Shown: piece by piece, positions 36,227 to 44,613 of the stretch
Position numbering within the stretch: the first letter of the stretch is position 1
Layout of the letters: every line of letters starts with the position of its first letter
Assembly (NCBI RefSeq): GCF_000196175.1
Contig: NC_005363.1
Coordinates: forward strand, 744,001 to 808,000
Direction of reading: 5' to 3'
Source: Bdellovibrio bacteriovorus HD100
GTDB taxonomy: Bacteria; Bdellovibrionota; Bdellovibrionia; Bdellovibrionales; Bdellovibrionaceae
DNA length: 64,000 bases
Program-made: the position numbers and the translations under genes
The notes under the pieces: model-generated
The model's input: the letters and a program-made list of their open reading frames with translations, nothing else
What the model was told of the DNA's origin: nothing
The model's database searches: none

Positions 36227-39200
36227 ATGAAAATCAACAGGCATCAACTTCTTGTTTCCGGATTTATGAGTCTTGTTCTGGCGTCCACTGCGGGCGCCCA
36301 GACCAAAACTGTTAAGACCACCAAAACCGTCAAGAAAAAGACTGTCGGTGAACTGTTGTCCCAGGCCAACGAAGGCAGTCGCGGCGGCAGAGTGCAGATG
36401 TCCAAAACGGACACCTCACTGCCTTCAGCGAACATGGGTTTCAAACAGGATGTCCAGAATTACAATCTGGAATCCGTCAAACCTCCGCGCTCTTCTGAAA
36501 TCATGCAAAGAGACAGCGGCAACGGTCAGGCCGAGTACGAAAGAGTTCTGGATCAGCAGATCCGTGAACTGTACAAACTGACACAGAAATTCAAAACCAG
36601 CCCGAACCGCGGGGAGTTGTGGTTGCGTCTGGCCGAGCTGTATGTCGAAAAAGCCAGTCTGATTGATTCGCGCAAGCAGGATGAATACGACGCGAAACTG
36701 CGTGCGTTCCAGGCCGGCAAAACCAAATCCAAACCTCGTCTGGATACGGCGGAAGCCCGCGAATACAACAAAAAGGCCGTTCAGCTTTATGAATGGTTCC
36801 AGCGTGACTTCCCACGCGACGAAAAGATGAGCCAGGCGCTCTTCTTCCTGGGGTACAACTATTTCGAACTGGGTGAAGTAAAAAAAGGTGCGGATTACTA
36901 TGAAAAGCTAACCCGCGGCTATCCGAACTCCCAGTTTGTCGGCGAGGCGCACTTCGCCCTGGCTGAATATTATTTTGAAAATGAAAGATGGGCGAATGCC
37001 TATAAAGAGTATTCTTTCCTGATCAAGGAAAAGAAGCACCGTCTTCACACCTTTGCCCTGTACAAGGGTTCATGGTGCTTGTTCCGTCTGGGTAAGGTTC
37101 AGCAGGCGATGACGTATCTGGAATACATCATCAAAGCCGGCAAGAATGAAACCGGCGATCAACTGGCAAGCCGCATGAAAGTGAACCGCACGCGTCTTGA
37201 GGGCGAAGCCCTGCGTGACATCGTGGTGTTCTATGCGGAAGGCGGCGATCCAAACAAAGCGGCGGATTACTTCAAGAACCTAGTGGGCAACAACTACAGC
37301 CCTTACTTGGAAAGACTGGCGTATCAGTATTCGGACCGCGGTAACAAAGATGCGTCCCGTGATGTGTTCAAACTTCTGATTTCTCAGAACCCGACGGCAC
37401 CCAAAGCCTTCGAGTACCAGTATCAGATTGTGCAAAACTACTTCTACGCAAAGAACACTCAGCGCTTTAAAACCGAGCTTTACGGTTGGGTGAAAGACTA
37501 TGACTCTTCCGGGGCGTGGTATGCCGCGAACAAAGGCAATAAAGAGCTGATTGAGAACTCGTACAAGCTGCGCGAAACCACGCTGCGCAACTATGTTTTG
37601 CAGCAGCACCAAACAGCGCAAAACTCCCGCGCCCAGTATTCACAGTCCCAGGCTTACGAAGGGTACCAATTGTACCTGCGTGAGTTCCCGGATTCAGCGA
37701 CCGCAGCCGACATGCACTTCTACTTCGGTGAATTGCTGTACGATATGGGTAAATACGATGAAGCATCCATGCAGTACAAGTGGGTGGTGGATAACGCGCC
37801 TCAAAGCAAGTTCTATGGCAAATCAGCCCAGAACTTGATCTTGTCTGTCGAGCGCAGCATCCCGTCTGATCAGGAAATGCAAAAACGCGTCGGAAATTCC
37901 ACCGACCCGGTTCCGTTGGAGCCGAAAGTGGACCGCTTTATCAAAGCCGGTCAGTGGTATGTGGAAAAGTTCCCATCGTCTGAAAAAGCCGTGGAAATCA
38001 AATTCCGTATGGGTCGCCTGTACTATCAAAGCAATCACTTTGATCAGGCAACGGCTCACTTCCGTGACATCGTAAAACAGCATCCGAACACCAAGTACGC
38101 CGAATACTCGGCCAACTTGCTGCTGGATATTTACAATCTCAGAAAAGACTATGCGGGTCTGGAGAAAACCGGGGCCGAACTTCTGGCTGTTCCGGGCATT
38201 GCCTCCTCCAAAGCGGGGGCGGACATCCGTGGCGTGATGGAAAAAGCGTCCTTCAAGCGCGGTCAGGATCTGGAGCTTGAAAAGAAATACGCGGACAGTG
38301 CACAGGTGTTTGAATCCTTTGCAAAACAGAATCCGAAGTCCAATCTGGCAGTCAATGCGAACTTCAATGCGGCTGTAAACTATGAAAGAGCAGGGATGAA
38401 TGCTCCGGCGATCGCGGCTTACCAGGGGGTTCTGGCCTCCAAGGATCCGGCAGCGGACAAATTGAAGCCCAAAGCCCGCCGTTTGCTGGCGAAGCTTTAC
38501 CAGGATTCTGCCCAGTTCGAGGAAGCAGCGAAACTTTACCGTCAGGCAGCTCAGGAAAATCCAACCGATTCCCTGGCTCCGAACCTGATGTTCAATGCGG
38601 CTGTATTGTATGAAGCCCTGGGTAAATCGGATGAAGCCATCCGTTCTTACACGGACTTCACTAAAATGAACAAAAAACACAGCGACAACGTTGAAGCGGT
38701 GTTCAGCATGGCCCAGATCCATCGCAAAGCCGGTCAGACTGGTGCTGCGATTGCCCGCTACATGGAATACGTGGAAGCCGGCGGTCGTGATCAAGAGCGT
38801 GTGGTTGAAAGTGCTTACTGGGTCAGCGAACTGTCAACTCGTCAGAAAGCGACAACAAGAGCTCAGGAATGGCGCCAGAAAACTTTGGCGATCCAGAAGC
38901 GCTTTGCGCCGAATAAGAAGGGTGTGGGTGCGACTTACGCCGCCCGTATCAAGCTGGCTGAAGCAGAAGATACTTTCAAAGAGATGAAATCCGTGACCTT
39001 CCCTAAAGATCCGGCCAAACAGAAGGCCGCGGCTGACAAGAAAGTCGCGTTGCTGACCAAGTTGACCGGCGAACTGGCGGAAGTGATCAAGTATGACAGT
39101 GCAGAAGAAATCGTAAGCTCGCTTTCGATTCTGGGCGATGCCAACTTGAATATGGCTCAGGCGATCATCAATGCGCCACTGCCTCCGGGGCTGAACGCAG

Positions 39201-39427
39201 AAGAAACGAAGCAGTACAAGGCGGGTGTGGAAAAGTTCGCAGAACCGTTCAACTCCAAGGCTCGTGAAAGTTACAAGGCCACGGTGGATCGCGGTCTGGA
39301 ACTGGAAGTGTACAACGACGGCTTCAAGTCTGCTTATGAGTACATGAACAGCAAGGATCCAAAGGGTTATTATAACGGTGGCGAAGTGGGCTCTGACATT
39401 CGTCTGGTGAATTGGATAGGTCAATAA
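36227..39427 (+). CDS. Very large periplasmic TPR protein of the gliding locus (GltD/AgmU type)
   Basis: 1066 residues. Signal peptide, a Thr/Lys-rich start (KTVKTTKTVKKKTVGELL), then a nearly continuous array of TPR/BamD-like repeats (ALFFLGYNYFELGEVKKGAD, HFALAEYYFENERWANAYKE, HFYFGELLYDMGKYDEASMQ, EIKFRMGRLYYQSNHFDQAT, FNAAVNYERAGMNAPAIAAY, NAAVLYEALGKSDEAIRSYT). GltD/AgmU in Myxococcus is a long periplasmic repeat protein that links inner- and outer-membrane parts of the gliding machine. The next gene's ATG overlaps its stop by one base. Closest to GltD by size, position and repeats. Confidence 0.75.
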   Translation: MKINRHQLLVSGFMSLVLASTAGAQTKTVKTTKTVKKKTVGELLSQANEGSRGGRVQMSKTDTSLPSANMGFKQDVQNYNLESVKPPRSSEIMQRDSGNGQAEYERVLDQQIRELYKLTQKFKTSPNRGELWLRLAELYVEKASLIDSRKQDEYDAKLRAFQAGKTKSKPRLDTAEAREYNKKAVQLYEWFQRDFPRDEKMSQALFFLGYNYFELGEVKKGADYYEKLTRGYPNSQFVGEAHFALAEYYFENERWANAYKEYSFLIKEKKHRLHTFALYKGSWCLFRLGKVQQAMTYLEYIIKAGKNETGDQLASRMKVNRTRLEGEALRDIVVFYAEGGDPNKAADYFKNLVGNNYSPYLERLAYQYSDRGNKDASRDVFKLLISQNPTAPKAFEYQYQIVQNYFYAKNTQRFKTELYGWVKDYDSSGAWYAANKGNKELIENSYKLRETTLRNYVLQQHQTAQNSRAQYSQSQAYEGYQLYLREFPDSATAADMHFYFGELLYDMGKYDEASMQYKWVVDNAPQSKFYGKSAQNLILSVERSIPSDQEMQKRVGNSTDPVPLEPKVDRFIKAGQWYVEKFPSSEKAVEIKFRMGRLYYQSNHFDQATAHFRDIVKQHPNTKYAEYSANLLLDIYNLRKDYAGLEKTGAELLAVPGIASSKAGADIRGVMEKASFKRGQDLELEKKYADSAQVFESFAKQNPKSNLAVNANFNAAVNYERAGMNAPAIAAYQGVLASKDPAADKLKPKARRLLAKLYQDSAQFEEAAKLYRQAAQENPTDSLAPNLMFNAAVLYEALGKSDEAIRSYTDFTKMNKKHSDNVEAVFSMAQIHRKAGQTGAAIARYMEYVEAGGRDQERVVESAYWVSELSTRQKATTRAQEWRQKTLAIQKRFAPNKKGVGATYAARIKLAEAEDTFKEMKSVTFPKDPAKQKAAADKKVALLTKLTGELAEVIKYDSAEEIVSSLSILGDANLNMAQAIINAPLPPGLNAEETKQYKAGVEKFAEPFNSKARESYKATVDRGLELEVYNDGFKSAYEYMNSKDPKGYYNGGEVGSDIRLVNWIGQ

Positions 39428-40272
39428 TGAAAAGAATAATCACTTGTTTCAGTTTGCTGGCACTGGCGGCTTGTTCTTCCAGTCCAACCAAAGAAACCGC
39501 AGAAGAAACCAAAACAGCAGTGGCGGAAGCCCCGAAAGTGGAGGTTGATGAGTTCAAGGATCTGGAAAAGGTCGAGCCGGTTCGTCCGGTGACTCCACCC
39601 GCGCCCTCTCAATATGCGGCGTTGAATGAGGCGATCAAGTCCCAGTCTGATGAAAGAATCTATCAGGCTTCGACGCAGATTCTGACCCAGTCCCCGAATG
39701 ATGCCCGCGCCCTGAATGCCCTGGCGATGTATCACTATAAACGTGGACGTTTTGATCTGTGCCGTTACCTGTTGGGGAAAGCCATCAGCTCCAGTCCCAA
39801 AACAGCAGAGCTTTACTCCAATCTGGGCATCGTCCAGCTGGCGCAAAACGAACGCCGTGATGCTGTGAAGTCCTTCCGCAAAGCTTTGGATATCAACAAT
39901 GACGAAGCGGTGGCAGCCGCAAATCTGGGCGCGATCTATGTTCAGGAACGTGACTTCGCGAAAGCCGGAGTTGTGCTGGAAACGGCCTATCGCAAGGGTG
40001 TGCGTGATCCTCGCGTTTTGAACAACTATGGTATTGCACTGACGGCTCAGGGAAAACTGGACCGTGCTGAAGATATGTACAAGGCGGCTTTGAAAGACAG
40101 CGGTAACAACAAAGAGGTGCTGTTCAACTACGCCATTCTGCTGGTCGATCACATGCAGAAGTATCAGGACGGTTTGGAAGTCATTAACAGACTAAAGTTT
40201 GTAGGTGGACCTGCAGATAGCCGTAATCGCATTATTGCTTTGGAAAATAAGGCGAAAGCTGGGATAAAATAG
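39427..40272 (+). CDS. TPR lipoprotein of the gliding locus (GltE/AglT type)
   Basis: 281 residues. Lipobox in MKRIITCFSLLALAACSSS (Cys16), an acidic and Pro-rich linker, then three to four TPRs (DARALNALAMYHYKRGRFDLCRY-type, ELYSNLGIVQLAQNERRDAV, AAANLGAIYVQERDFAKAGV, VLNNYGIALTAQGKLDRAED, VLFNYAILLVDHMQKYQDGL). AglT/GltE is the lipidated TPR protein of the Myxococcus gliding complex, here in the expected place after the long TPR protein. I use ATG 39427; a longer frame from 39412 would lack a lipobox at a normal distance. Confidence 0.8.
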   Translation: MKRIITCFSLLALAACSSSPTKETAEETKTAVAEAPKVEVDEFKDLEKVEPVRPVTPPAPSQYAALNEAIKSQSDERIYQASTQILTQSPNDARALNALAMYHYKRGRFDLCRYLLGKAISSSPKTAELYSNLGIVQLAQNERRDAVKSFRKALDINNDEAVAAANLGAIYVQERDFAKAGVVLETAYRKGVRDPRVLNNYGIALTAQGKLDRAEDMYKAALKDSGNNKEVLFNYAILLVDHMQKYQDGLEVINRLKFVGGPADSRNRIIALENKAKAGIK

Positions 40273-40294
40273 AGTGAAGGATCGGGTGAGGACT

Positions 40295-40603
40295 ATGTTG
40301 CGATACGTAAGACACATGACAATTATGCTGGCCGCACTTTTCATTTTCGAAGTGAGCCATGCGCAGTCATCCTCTCGGTCCTCGACGACCACGACCACAA
40401 CAACGACAACGACCACGAAGAAGAAAGCGACGCTGAACTTCGAGGACGAGTTGGTTGAGGGGTCGACGCAAAAGCCGGAACTGTTTTATCTCTTTCAGAA
40501 GAAAAACTTCAACTATAAGAGATTGATCAAGTTGAGAGAAAACTTTTTACCCGAGATGAGACGAACAACAGAGGATATCCAGCGGGTCCGGGGTGCTAAT
40601 TGA
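40295..40603 (+). CDS. Small secreted gliding-locus protein with poly-Thr tract
   Basis: 102 residues from ATG 40295, which has GAGG just upstream (an in-frame GTG at 40274 is less likely). Signal peptide MLRYVRHMTIMLAALFIFEV (cleaved after SHA), then Ser/Thr-rich RSSTTTT... with eleven Thr in a row encoded by mixed ACN codons, a Lys triplet and a conserved-looking domain (NFEDELVEGSTQKPELFYLF, RLIKLRENFLPEMRRTTEDI). Its position between the TPR lipoprotein and the FHA/TonB-like protein fits a small periplasmic gliding component. The Thr tract may be a flexible or modified linker. Its stop overlaps the next start by four bases. Confidence 0.68.
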   Translation: MLRYVRHMTIMLAALFIFEVSHAQSSSRSSTTTTTTTTTTTKKKATLNFEDELVEGSTQKPELFYLFQKKNFNYKRLIKLRENFLPEMRRTTEDIQRVRGAN

Positions 40604-42723
40604 GATCGCCGTTAATATTTAGAATTTTCAAAAACAATCAGCTCGTTGGTGTTAAACAGTTCGATCAGGATCAAATCGTGGTCGGACACAATGCTGAAGT
40701 GCATCTGGATCTGGATGCCGACGGCGTTTCACCCATTCACTGTCTGATCGAACTTCGTGACAACGGATGGTATGTCTGTGATTTGGGTTCCTCTCAGGGG
40801 ACTTTCAAAAACGGGCAGGCTGTTCTGGATGAAGCCATCGCTTCTGGCGATGAAATCGAAGTGGGTCCTTTCCGTATTGCCTTCTTTGTGGGTGTGCCGA
40901 AGCCTAAAGTGGTTCCGGGCGCGCCAGCTTCTGAAGCTGTGGCTCCAGTGGCTGAAGTGCCAGCGCCACCTCCGCCAAAGCCGGAGCCCTCCATGCCGCC
41001 TGCGGCCGTGGTGAAGACGGAAGAAATCAAAGTCACTCCGGTGATCCCGGCGGTGACTCCGAGCATTCCAGTGGAAGCTCCGAAGGCCGAGGAAAAGCCT
41101 GTTCTGACTACGGCTCCGGTAAAACCTGAGATCCGCAAAGAACGCTCTTCTTACAAAAAGGCCAAGAAAAGCAAAACATTCGCTCCTCCAAGCGAGATTC
41201 AGAATCTGAAATCGCACCTGAAGCCTGGTAAAGGCACGACGGTCGAAGTTCTGGTCACCTGGAAAGAGCGCATTCTGACGACTTATCATTTCAAGGGCAA
41301 CAAAACCATCCGCGTGAATGCGGGCGGGGACTTGTCTGTGGCTCTTCCTGACGGACTGGTGCCGCGCGGTTATCCGCTGCTGGACATGTCTGCAGGTCTG
41401 CGTGTGAACACCACCAACGAGATGGACACCGAAATGGTGATCTCTGGCGGCGTGACCCAGCACGTGGAAGACCTTGCCAAATCCGGCAAGGCACAAAAGG
41501 GCGGCAACGGTTACAGTGTGCGCGTGGATCAGAACGAAATGCTGTGTGTGAATCTGCCGGGTGGAAACCTGTGCCTTTACATCCGCTTCGTTCCGCAGGC
41601 GCCAACGGTGCCGATGCTTCCAATGATGCTTTCCGGTTCTGAAATGACGGGTTTGGCAATGTCCCTGATTATCGTGGGACTGCTGGCTTTGTATATTTCC
41701 GCAACCATTCCGAAAGACTGGCAGGAAAACAAGCAGGAAGAGGTTCAGCGTATTGCCCAGGTGGTGTTCACTAATCCACCGCCGGCGCCAACGCCGACCC
41801 CGACGCCTCCTCCACCAGTGCCTCCGACTCCGCCGCCGCAACCGGTGGCGACGCCGACTCCGCCTCCACCTAAGAAAGTGGTTGTGGCTGATGCGAACAA
41901 GGAAGCACAGAAAAAAGGAACGACCGGACAGCAGGCTCAGCGTGCCCAAGTGGCGGCAAGAGCCAGCGAAGTGGCTCCGAAGCCCAACGCGAAAGACCGC
42001 ACCAAGAAGTTCACGTCCACTCGTCAGGGGGGCGCGATCAAAACGGGTAACACGGCCGGTGCGAATGCTCAGTCTTCCAACAAAGATCTTTCCAAAGTGG
42101 GTCTGTTCAGCGCCTTCGGTGGCGGTGGCAGCCGCGCCAACATCGACAAAGCCTACTCTGGAGCCGGTGAGGTTCTGGGTATGGCCGACAAGGCGACCGG
42201 AACGGCGGGCTTCAATGAAGACCGTGCTGGTGATGATCTGGGATCCAAATTCAAGGATGCCGGAGCTGGTGGAAAAGGGACCGCAACTCAAGGTATCGCC
42301 GGAATCGGCACCAAGGGTCGTGGGTCAGGTCAGGCTGCTTACGGTGCGTCTGAGGGCTTCGGTTCGAAGACCACAGTGGCTATCGAAGGCGGTGGTGCTG
42401 AAGAATCCTTCGACGCTACCATTGACAAAGAAGCTATCCGTCGTGTGATCCGCTCTAAACTTAACGAGGTGAAAAGCTGCTACGAGCGGGCTTTGAACAC
42501 TCTTGAGAAGGGTAAGAAGATGGAAGGTAAAGTGATTCTTGCTTGGGAGATCATCGAGCGAGGTCAGGCACGCAACGTGAAAGTTGTCGATTCCACACTG
42601 GGCAACCCTGGAGTGGAAGAATGTATCCGCCGTCGTCTGGCAAGCTGGGTGTTCCCAGAGCCACCGACCGGAATGACAGCTGAAGTACAGGCGTACCCGT
42701 TTGTTTTGAATCAGGCTAATTAA
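40600..42723 (+). CDS. gltG: FHA - transmembrane - TonB-like gliding protein (GltG type)
   Basis: 707 residues. Cytoplasmic FHA domain (about 20-95; VVGHNAEVHLDLDADGVSPIHC, CDLGSSQGTFKNGQAV), a Pro/Ala linker, a second small beta domain (about 205-345), one membrane segment (about 350-370, GLAMSLIIVGLLALYISATI), a periplasmic Pro-rich stretch (about 390-427), a Gly-rich stretch, and a C-terminal AgmX/PglI TonB-like domain (IDKEAIRRVIRSKLNEVKSCY, VEECIRRRLASWVFPEPP). GltG of Myxococcus has this layout and transmits force from the AglRQS channel to periplasmic parts. The FHA domain suggests control by Thr phosphorylation. TTG start overlapping the previous stop. Confidence 0.85.
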   Translation: MRSPLIFRIFKNNQLVGVKQFDQDQIVVGHNAEVHLDLDADGVSPIHCLIELRDNGWYVCDLGSSQGTFKNGQAVLDEAIASGDEIEVGPFRIAFFVGVPKPKVVPGAPASEAVAPVAEVPAPPPPKPEPSMPPAAVVKTEEIKVTPVIPAVTPSIPVEAPKAEEKPVLTTAPVKPEIRKERSSYKKAKKSKTFAPPSEIQNLKSHLKPGKGTTVEVLVTWKERILTTYHFKGNKTIRVNAGGDLSVALPDGLVPRGYPLLDMSAGLRVNTTNEMDTEMVISGGVTQHVEDLAKSGKAQKGGNGYSVRVDQNEMLCVNLPGGNLCLYIRFVPQAPTVPMLPMMLSGSEMTGLAMSLIIVGLLALYISATIPKDWQENKQEEVQRIAQVVFTNPPPAPTPTPTPPPPVPPTPPPQPVATPTPPPPKKVVVADANKEAQKKGTTGQQAQRAQVAARASEVAPKPNAKDRTKKFTSTRQGGAIKTGNTAGANAQSSNKDLSKVGLFSAFGGGGSRANIDKAYSGAGEVLGMADKATGTAGFNEDRAGDDLGSKFKDAGAGGKGTATQGIAGIGTKGRGSGQAAYGASEGFGSKTTVAIEGGGAEESFDATIDKEAIRRVIRSKLNEVKSCYERALNTLEKGKKMEGKVILAWEIIERGQARNVKVVDSTLGNPGVEECIRRRLASWVFPEPPTGMTAEVQAYPFVLNQAN

Positions 42724-42751
42724 TTAAAGTTTTTAAGAAGGAGAACTTCCC

Positions 42752-43417
42752 GTGAACCCAACAGTTACAGTAGACAACATGAATTTCATCCAGCGTGCTT
42801 TCGCCGAGGGTGGTTTCGTCATGTACGTGATCGCAGTTATCGCCATTCTGGCGCTTTTTGTGATCATCGAAAGAATGATGAAGCTTAAAAATCTTGCCGT
42901 GGACAAAAAAGAGTTCACTGACCAGATCTTCAGAATGGTTGTAGCTGGCGATCTGCGCCAGGCCATCAGCTATTGTGATGCTCGCCCGGCTCCTTTGACT
43001 AATACAGTAAAAGCGGGTCTTGTTCAGGCGATGAACAAGCGTCCTGATGAAGAAGTGCAAGTGGCAATGGATGCAGCAGTGATGCGCGAAATGCCAAAAG
43101 TGGAAGGTTGGACTTCCTTCCTGGCGGTCTTCGGTAACGTGGCCGTACTTGCGGGTCTTCTTGGAACGATTATCGGTATGATCGGTTCCTTCCGTGCGGT
43201 GGCGGCAGCCGATCCTGCAACCAAAGCTCTGGAACTTTCCAAAGGTATTTCCCACGCCCTGAACTGTACGGCGTTTGGTCTTTTGGTGGCGATCATCTCT
43301 ATCGTGGCTTACGGTCTGTTCCAGCACCGCATCCAGAAAACAGAAAATGAAGTGGTTGAGACCAGCATGAGTCTGTTGAACCTGGTTGTTGCAAACAGAG
43401 AAAAAATCAAAGACTAA
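42752..43417 (+). CDS. aglR: TolQ/ExbB/MotA-family proton-channel subunit (AglR type)
   Basis: 221 residues with three membrane segments (VMYVIAVIAILALFVIIERM, WTSFLAVFGNVAVLAGLLGTIIGMIGSF, TAFGLLVAIISIVAYGLFQH) and the family Gly/Thr-rich region GLLGTIIGMIGSFRAVAAADP. With the two ExbD-like proteins encoded next it forms a proton-driven motor; in this context it corresponds to AglR, which powers gliding in Myxococcus. GTG start with AAGGAG eight bases upstream. Confidence 0.88.
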   Translation: MNPTVTVDNMNFIQRAFAEGGFVMYVIAVIAILALFVIIERMMKLKNLAVDKKEFTDQIFRMVVAGDLRQAISYCDARPAPLTNTVKAGLVQAMNKRPDEEVQVAMDAAVMREMPKVEGWTSFLAVFGNVAVLAGLLGTIIGMIGSFRAVAAADPATKALELSKGISHALNCTAFGLLVAIISIVAYGLFQHRIQKTENEVVETSMSLLNLVVANREKIKD

Positions 43418-43429
43418 CAGAGGTTTTCA

Positions 43430-43906
43430 ATGGCTCACATAGATAGCGGCGATTCCAGCGGCAGAAAAAAGAATATCGAGCTGAACCTCGTGCCTTTCAT
43501 CGACTTGATGAGCGTTCTTATCACGTTCCTGCTTATCACGGCCGTTTGGACTCAAGTGTCTATGATTCAAATTGGTAGTTCCCTCTATGGGAAGAAATCG
43601 GACACGCAACCCAATCCGACACCTCCACCGAACGCCGATGTGGTGCTGAAAGTGGATGTGAAGGAAATGGGTTATGTTTTAACTGTTGGGAAACAAGTGA
43701 TCAGCCTTCCCATGGTGAACGAACAATTTGATGAAGCGGGTCTTGTGGCGCAACTGCAGCGTGTGAAACAGCTGTATCCTGAAAAAGTGGATGCGATTGT
43801 TTCCGTTGCAGACGTCATCCCCTATGAACAACTCATCAAGGCAATGGATAACTGTCTGACCGCAGGGTTCTCGGCAATATCCGTTGCGACGGGAGGGCCG
43901 CAGTAA
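43430..43906 (+). CDS. aglQ: ExbD/TolR-family motor subunit (AglQ type)
   Basis: 158 residues. One membrane helix carries the proton-binding Asp (NLVPFIDLMSVLITFLLITAV), followed by a periplasmic domain (DVVLKVDVKEMGYVLTVGKQ, VASVADVIPYEQLIKAMDNC-like end). Partner of the ExbB-type subunit 12 bases upstream. The final codons overlap the next gene by one base. Order R-Q-S as in Myxococcus; which of the two ExbD genes is Q and which S is inferred from order only. Confidence 0.85.
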   Translation: MAHIDSGDSSGRKKNIELNLVPFIDLMSVLITFLLITAVWTQVSMIQIGSSLYGKKSDTQPNPTPPPNADVVLKVDVKEMGYVLTVGKQVISLPMVNEQFDEAGLVAQLQRVKQLYPEKVDAIVSVADVIPYEQLIKAMDNCLTAGFSAISVATGGPQ

Positions 43907-44496
43907 TGGCCATCTTCAGACCTGGTGAACGTCATCGTTATCACAATATTTTAAGCAAGAAAAAAGGGAAGCGTGACGTGACGGCGTTGCTGTCACTGAC
44001 AGCGATGGTCGACATGTTCACGGTTTTGGTTATTTTCCTGCTGCAGAACTACAATGCCACGGGTGAAATTCTTTACATCCCGAAGGATGTGGTTTTGCCA
44101 AAGGCCACCAGCGTGCGTGAGCTGAAGCCTGCTCACGTCATCACGATTTCCAGCAACGAGATTCTGCTGGACAGGGACGTGGTGGCGACCTTTGACGAAG
44201 TCAAGGGCACGGAAGAATGGCTGATTCCCAAGCTGAAGGACACTTTGGCTGAGGCTCTGGTGAAATCCCGTACCGAACAGGAAGGCAAGCTTCAAAACAA
44301 GATTCGCGACGTGGTCGAAACCACACGTGGAGAGGCGGAGGAAGACCCCAACGCCTGGAGCAAAGTCACAATTCAGGCCGACAAAGGCGTGGATTTCCTG
44401 ACGGTCAAAAAGGTTCTGTTCACTGTGACAGAGGCCGGGGCTGGCGAAATCAACTTTGCGGTGACCAAGCTTCCTCAGGAAACGAATTCGAATTAA
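43906..44496 (+). CDS. aglS: Second ExbD/TolR-family motor subunit (AglS type)
   Basis: 196 residues. The membrane helix with the critical Asp is TALLSLTAMVDMFTVLVIFLL. The periplasmic part is longer than in the preceding paralogue, with an inserted charged helical stretch (about 115-150, ALVKSRTEQEGKLQNKIRDV) before the usual VTIQADKGVDFLTVKKVLFT segment. Having two different ExbD-like proteins with one ExbB-like one is the hallmark of the AglRQS gliding motor. A terminator follows at 44514, closing the gliding operon. Confidence 0.85.
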   Translation: MAIFRPGERHRYHNILSKKKGKRDVTALLSLTAMVDMFTVLVIFLLQNYNATGEILYIPKDVVLPKATSVRELKPAHVITISSNEILLDRDVVATFDEVKGTEEWLIPKLKDTLAEALVKSRTEQEGKLQNKIRDVVETTRGEAEEDPNAWSKVTIQADKGVDFLTVKKVLFTVTEAGAGEINFAVTKLPQETNSN

Positions 44497-44513
44497 GAAT
44501 AAAAATACATGAA

Positions 44514-44543
44514 AGCCCGGTGAAAACCGGGCTTTTTGTTTTT
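44514..44543 (+). terminator. Terminator closing the gliding operon
   Basis: AGCCCGG (44514-44520), loop TGAAAA, CCGGGCT (44527-44533), then TTTTGTTTTT. It separates the gliding genes from the LPS-transport unit. Confidence 0.85.
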
Positions 44544-44573
44544 CATCCCGGTACAGCATCCGACGCGGAAGTT

Positions 44574-44602
44574 TTGACCGCGGGTCTGTGATGGTTTAAG
44601 AT
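44574..44602 (+). promoter_or_regulatory. Sigma70-type promoter of lptC-lptB-rpoN
   Basis: TTGACC (44574-44579), 17-base spacer, TAAGAT (44597-44602): one of the best promoters in the window. Transcription should start near 44609, five bases before the ATG at 44614, leaving practically no leader. It gives the LPS-transport genes a promoter independent of the gliding operon. Confidence 0.6.
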
Positions 44603-44613
44603 TCTTGTCATCT

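Noticed and set aside
40729-42291. 520-codon open frame on the minus strand
   Set aside because: Shadow of the FHA/TonB-like gene; the protein is a run of Arg, His and Ser from the antisense of Pro/Ala/Gly codons.
44605-44613. TTG start of lptC
   Set aside because: It would lie at or before the predicted transcript start; ATG 44614 is retained.
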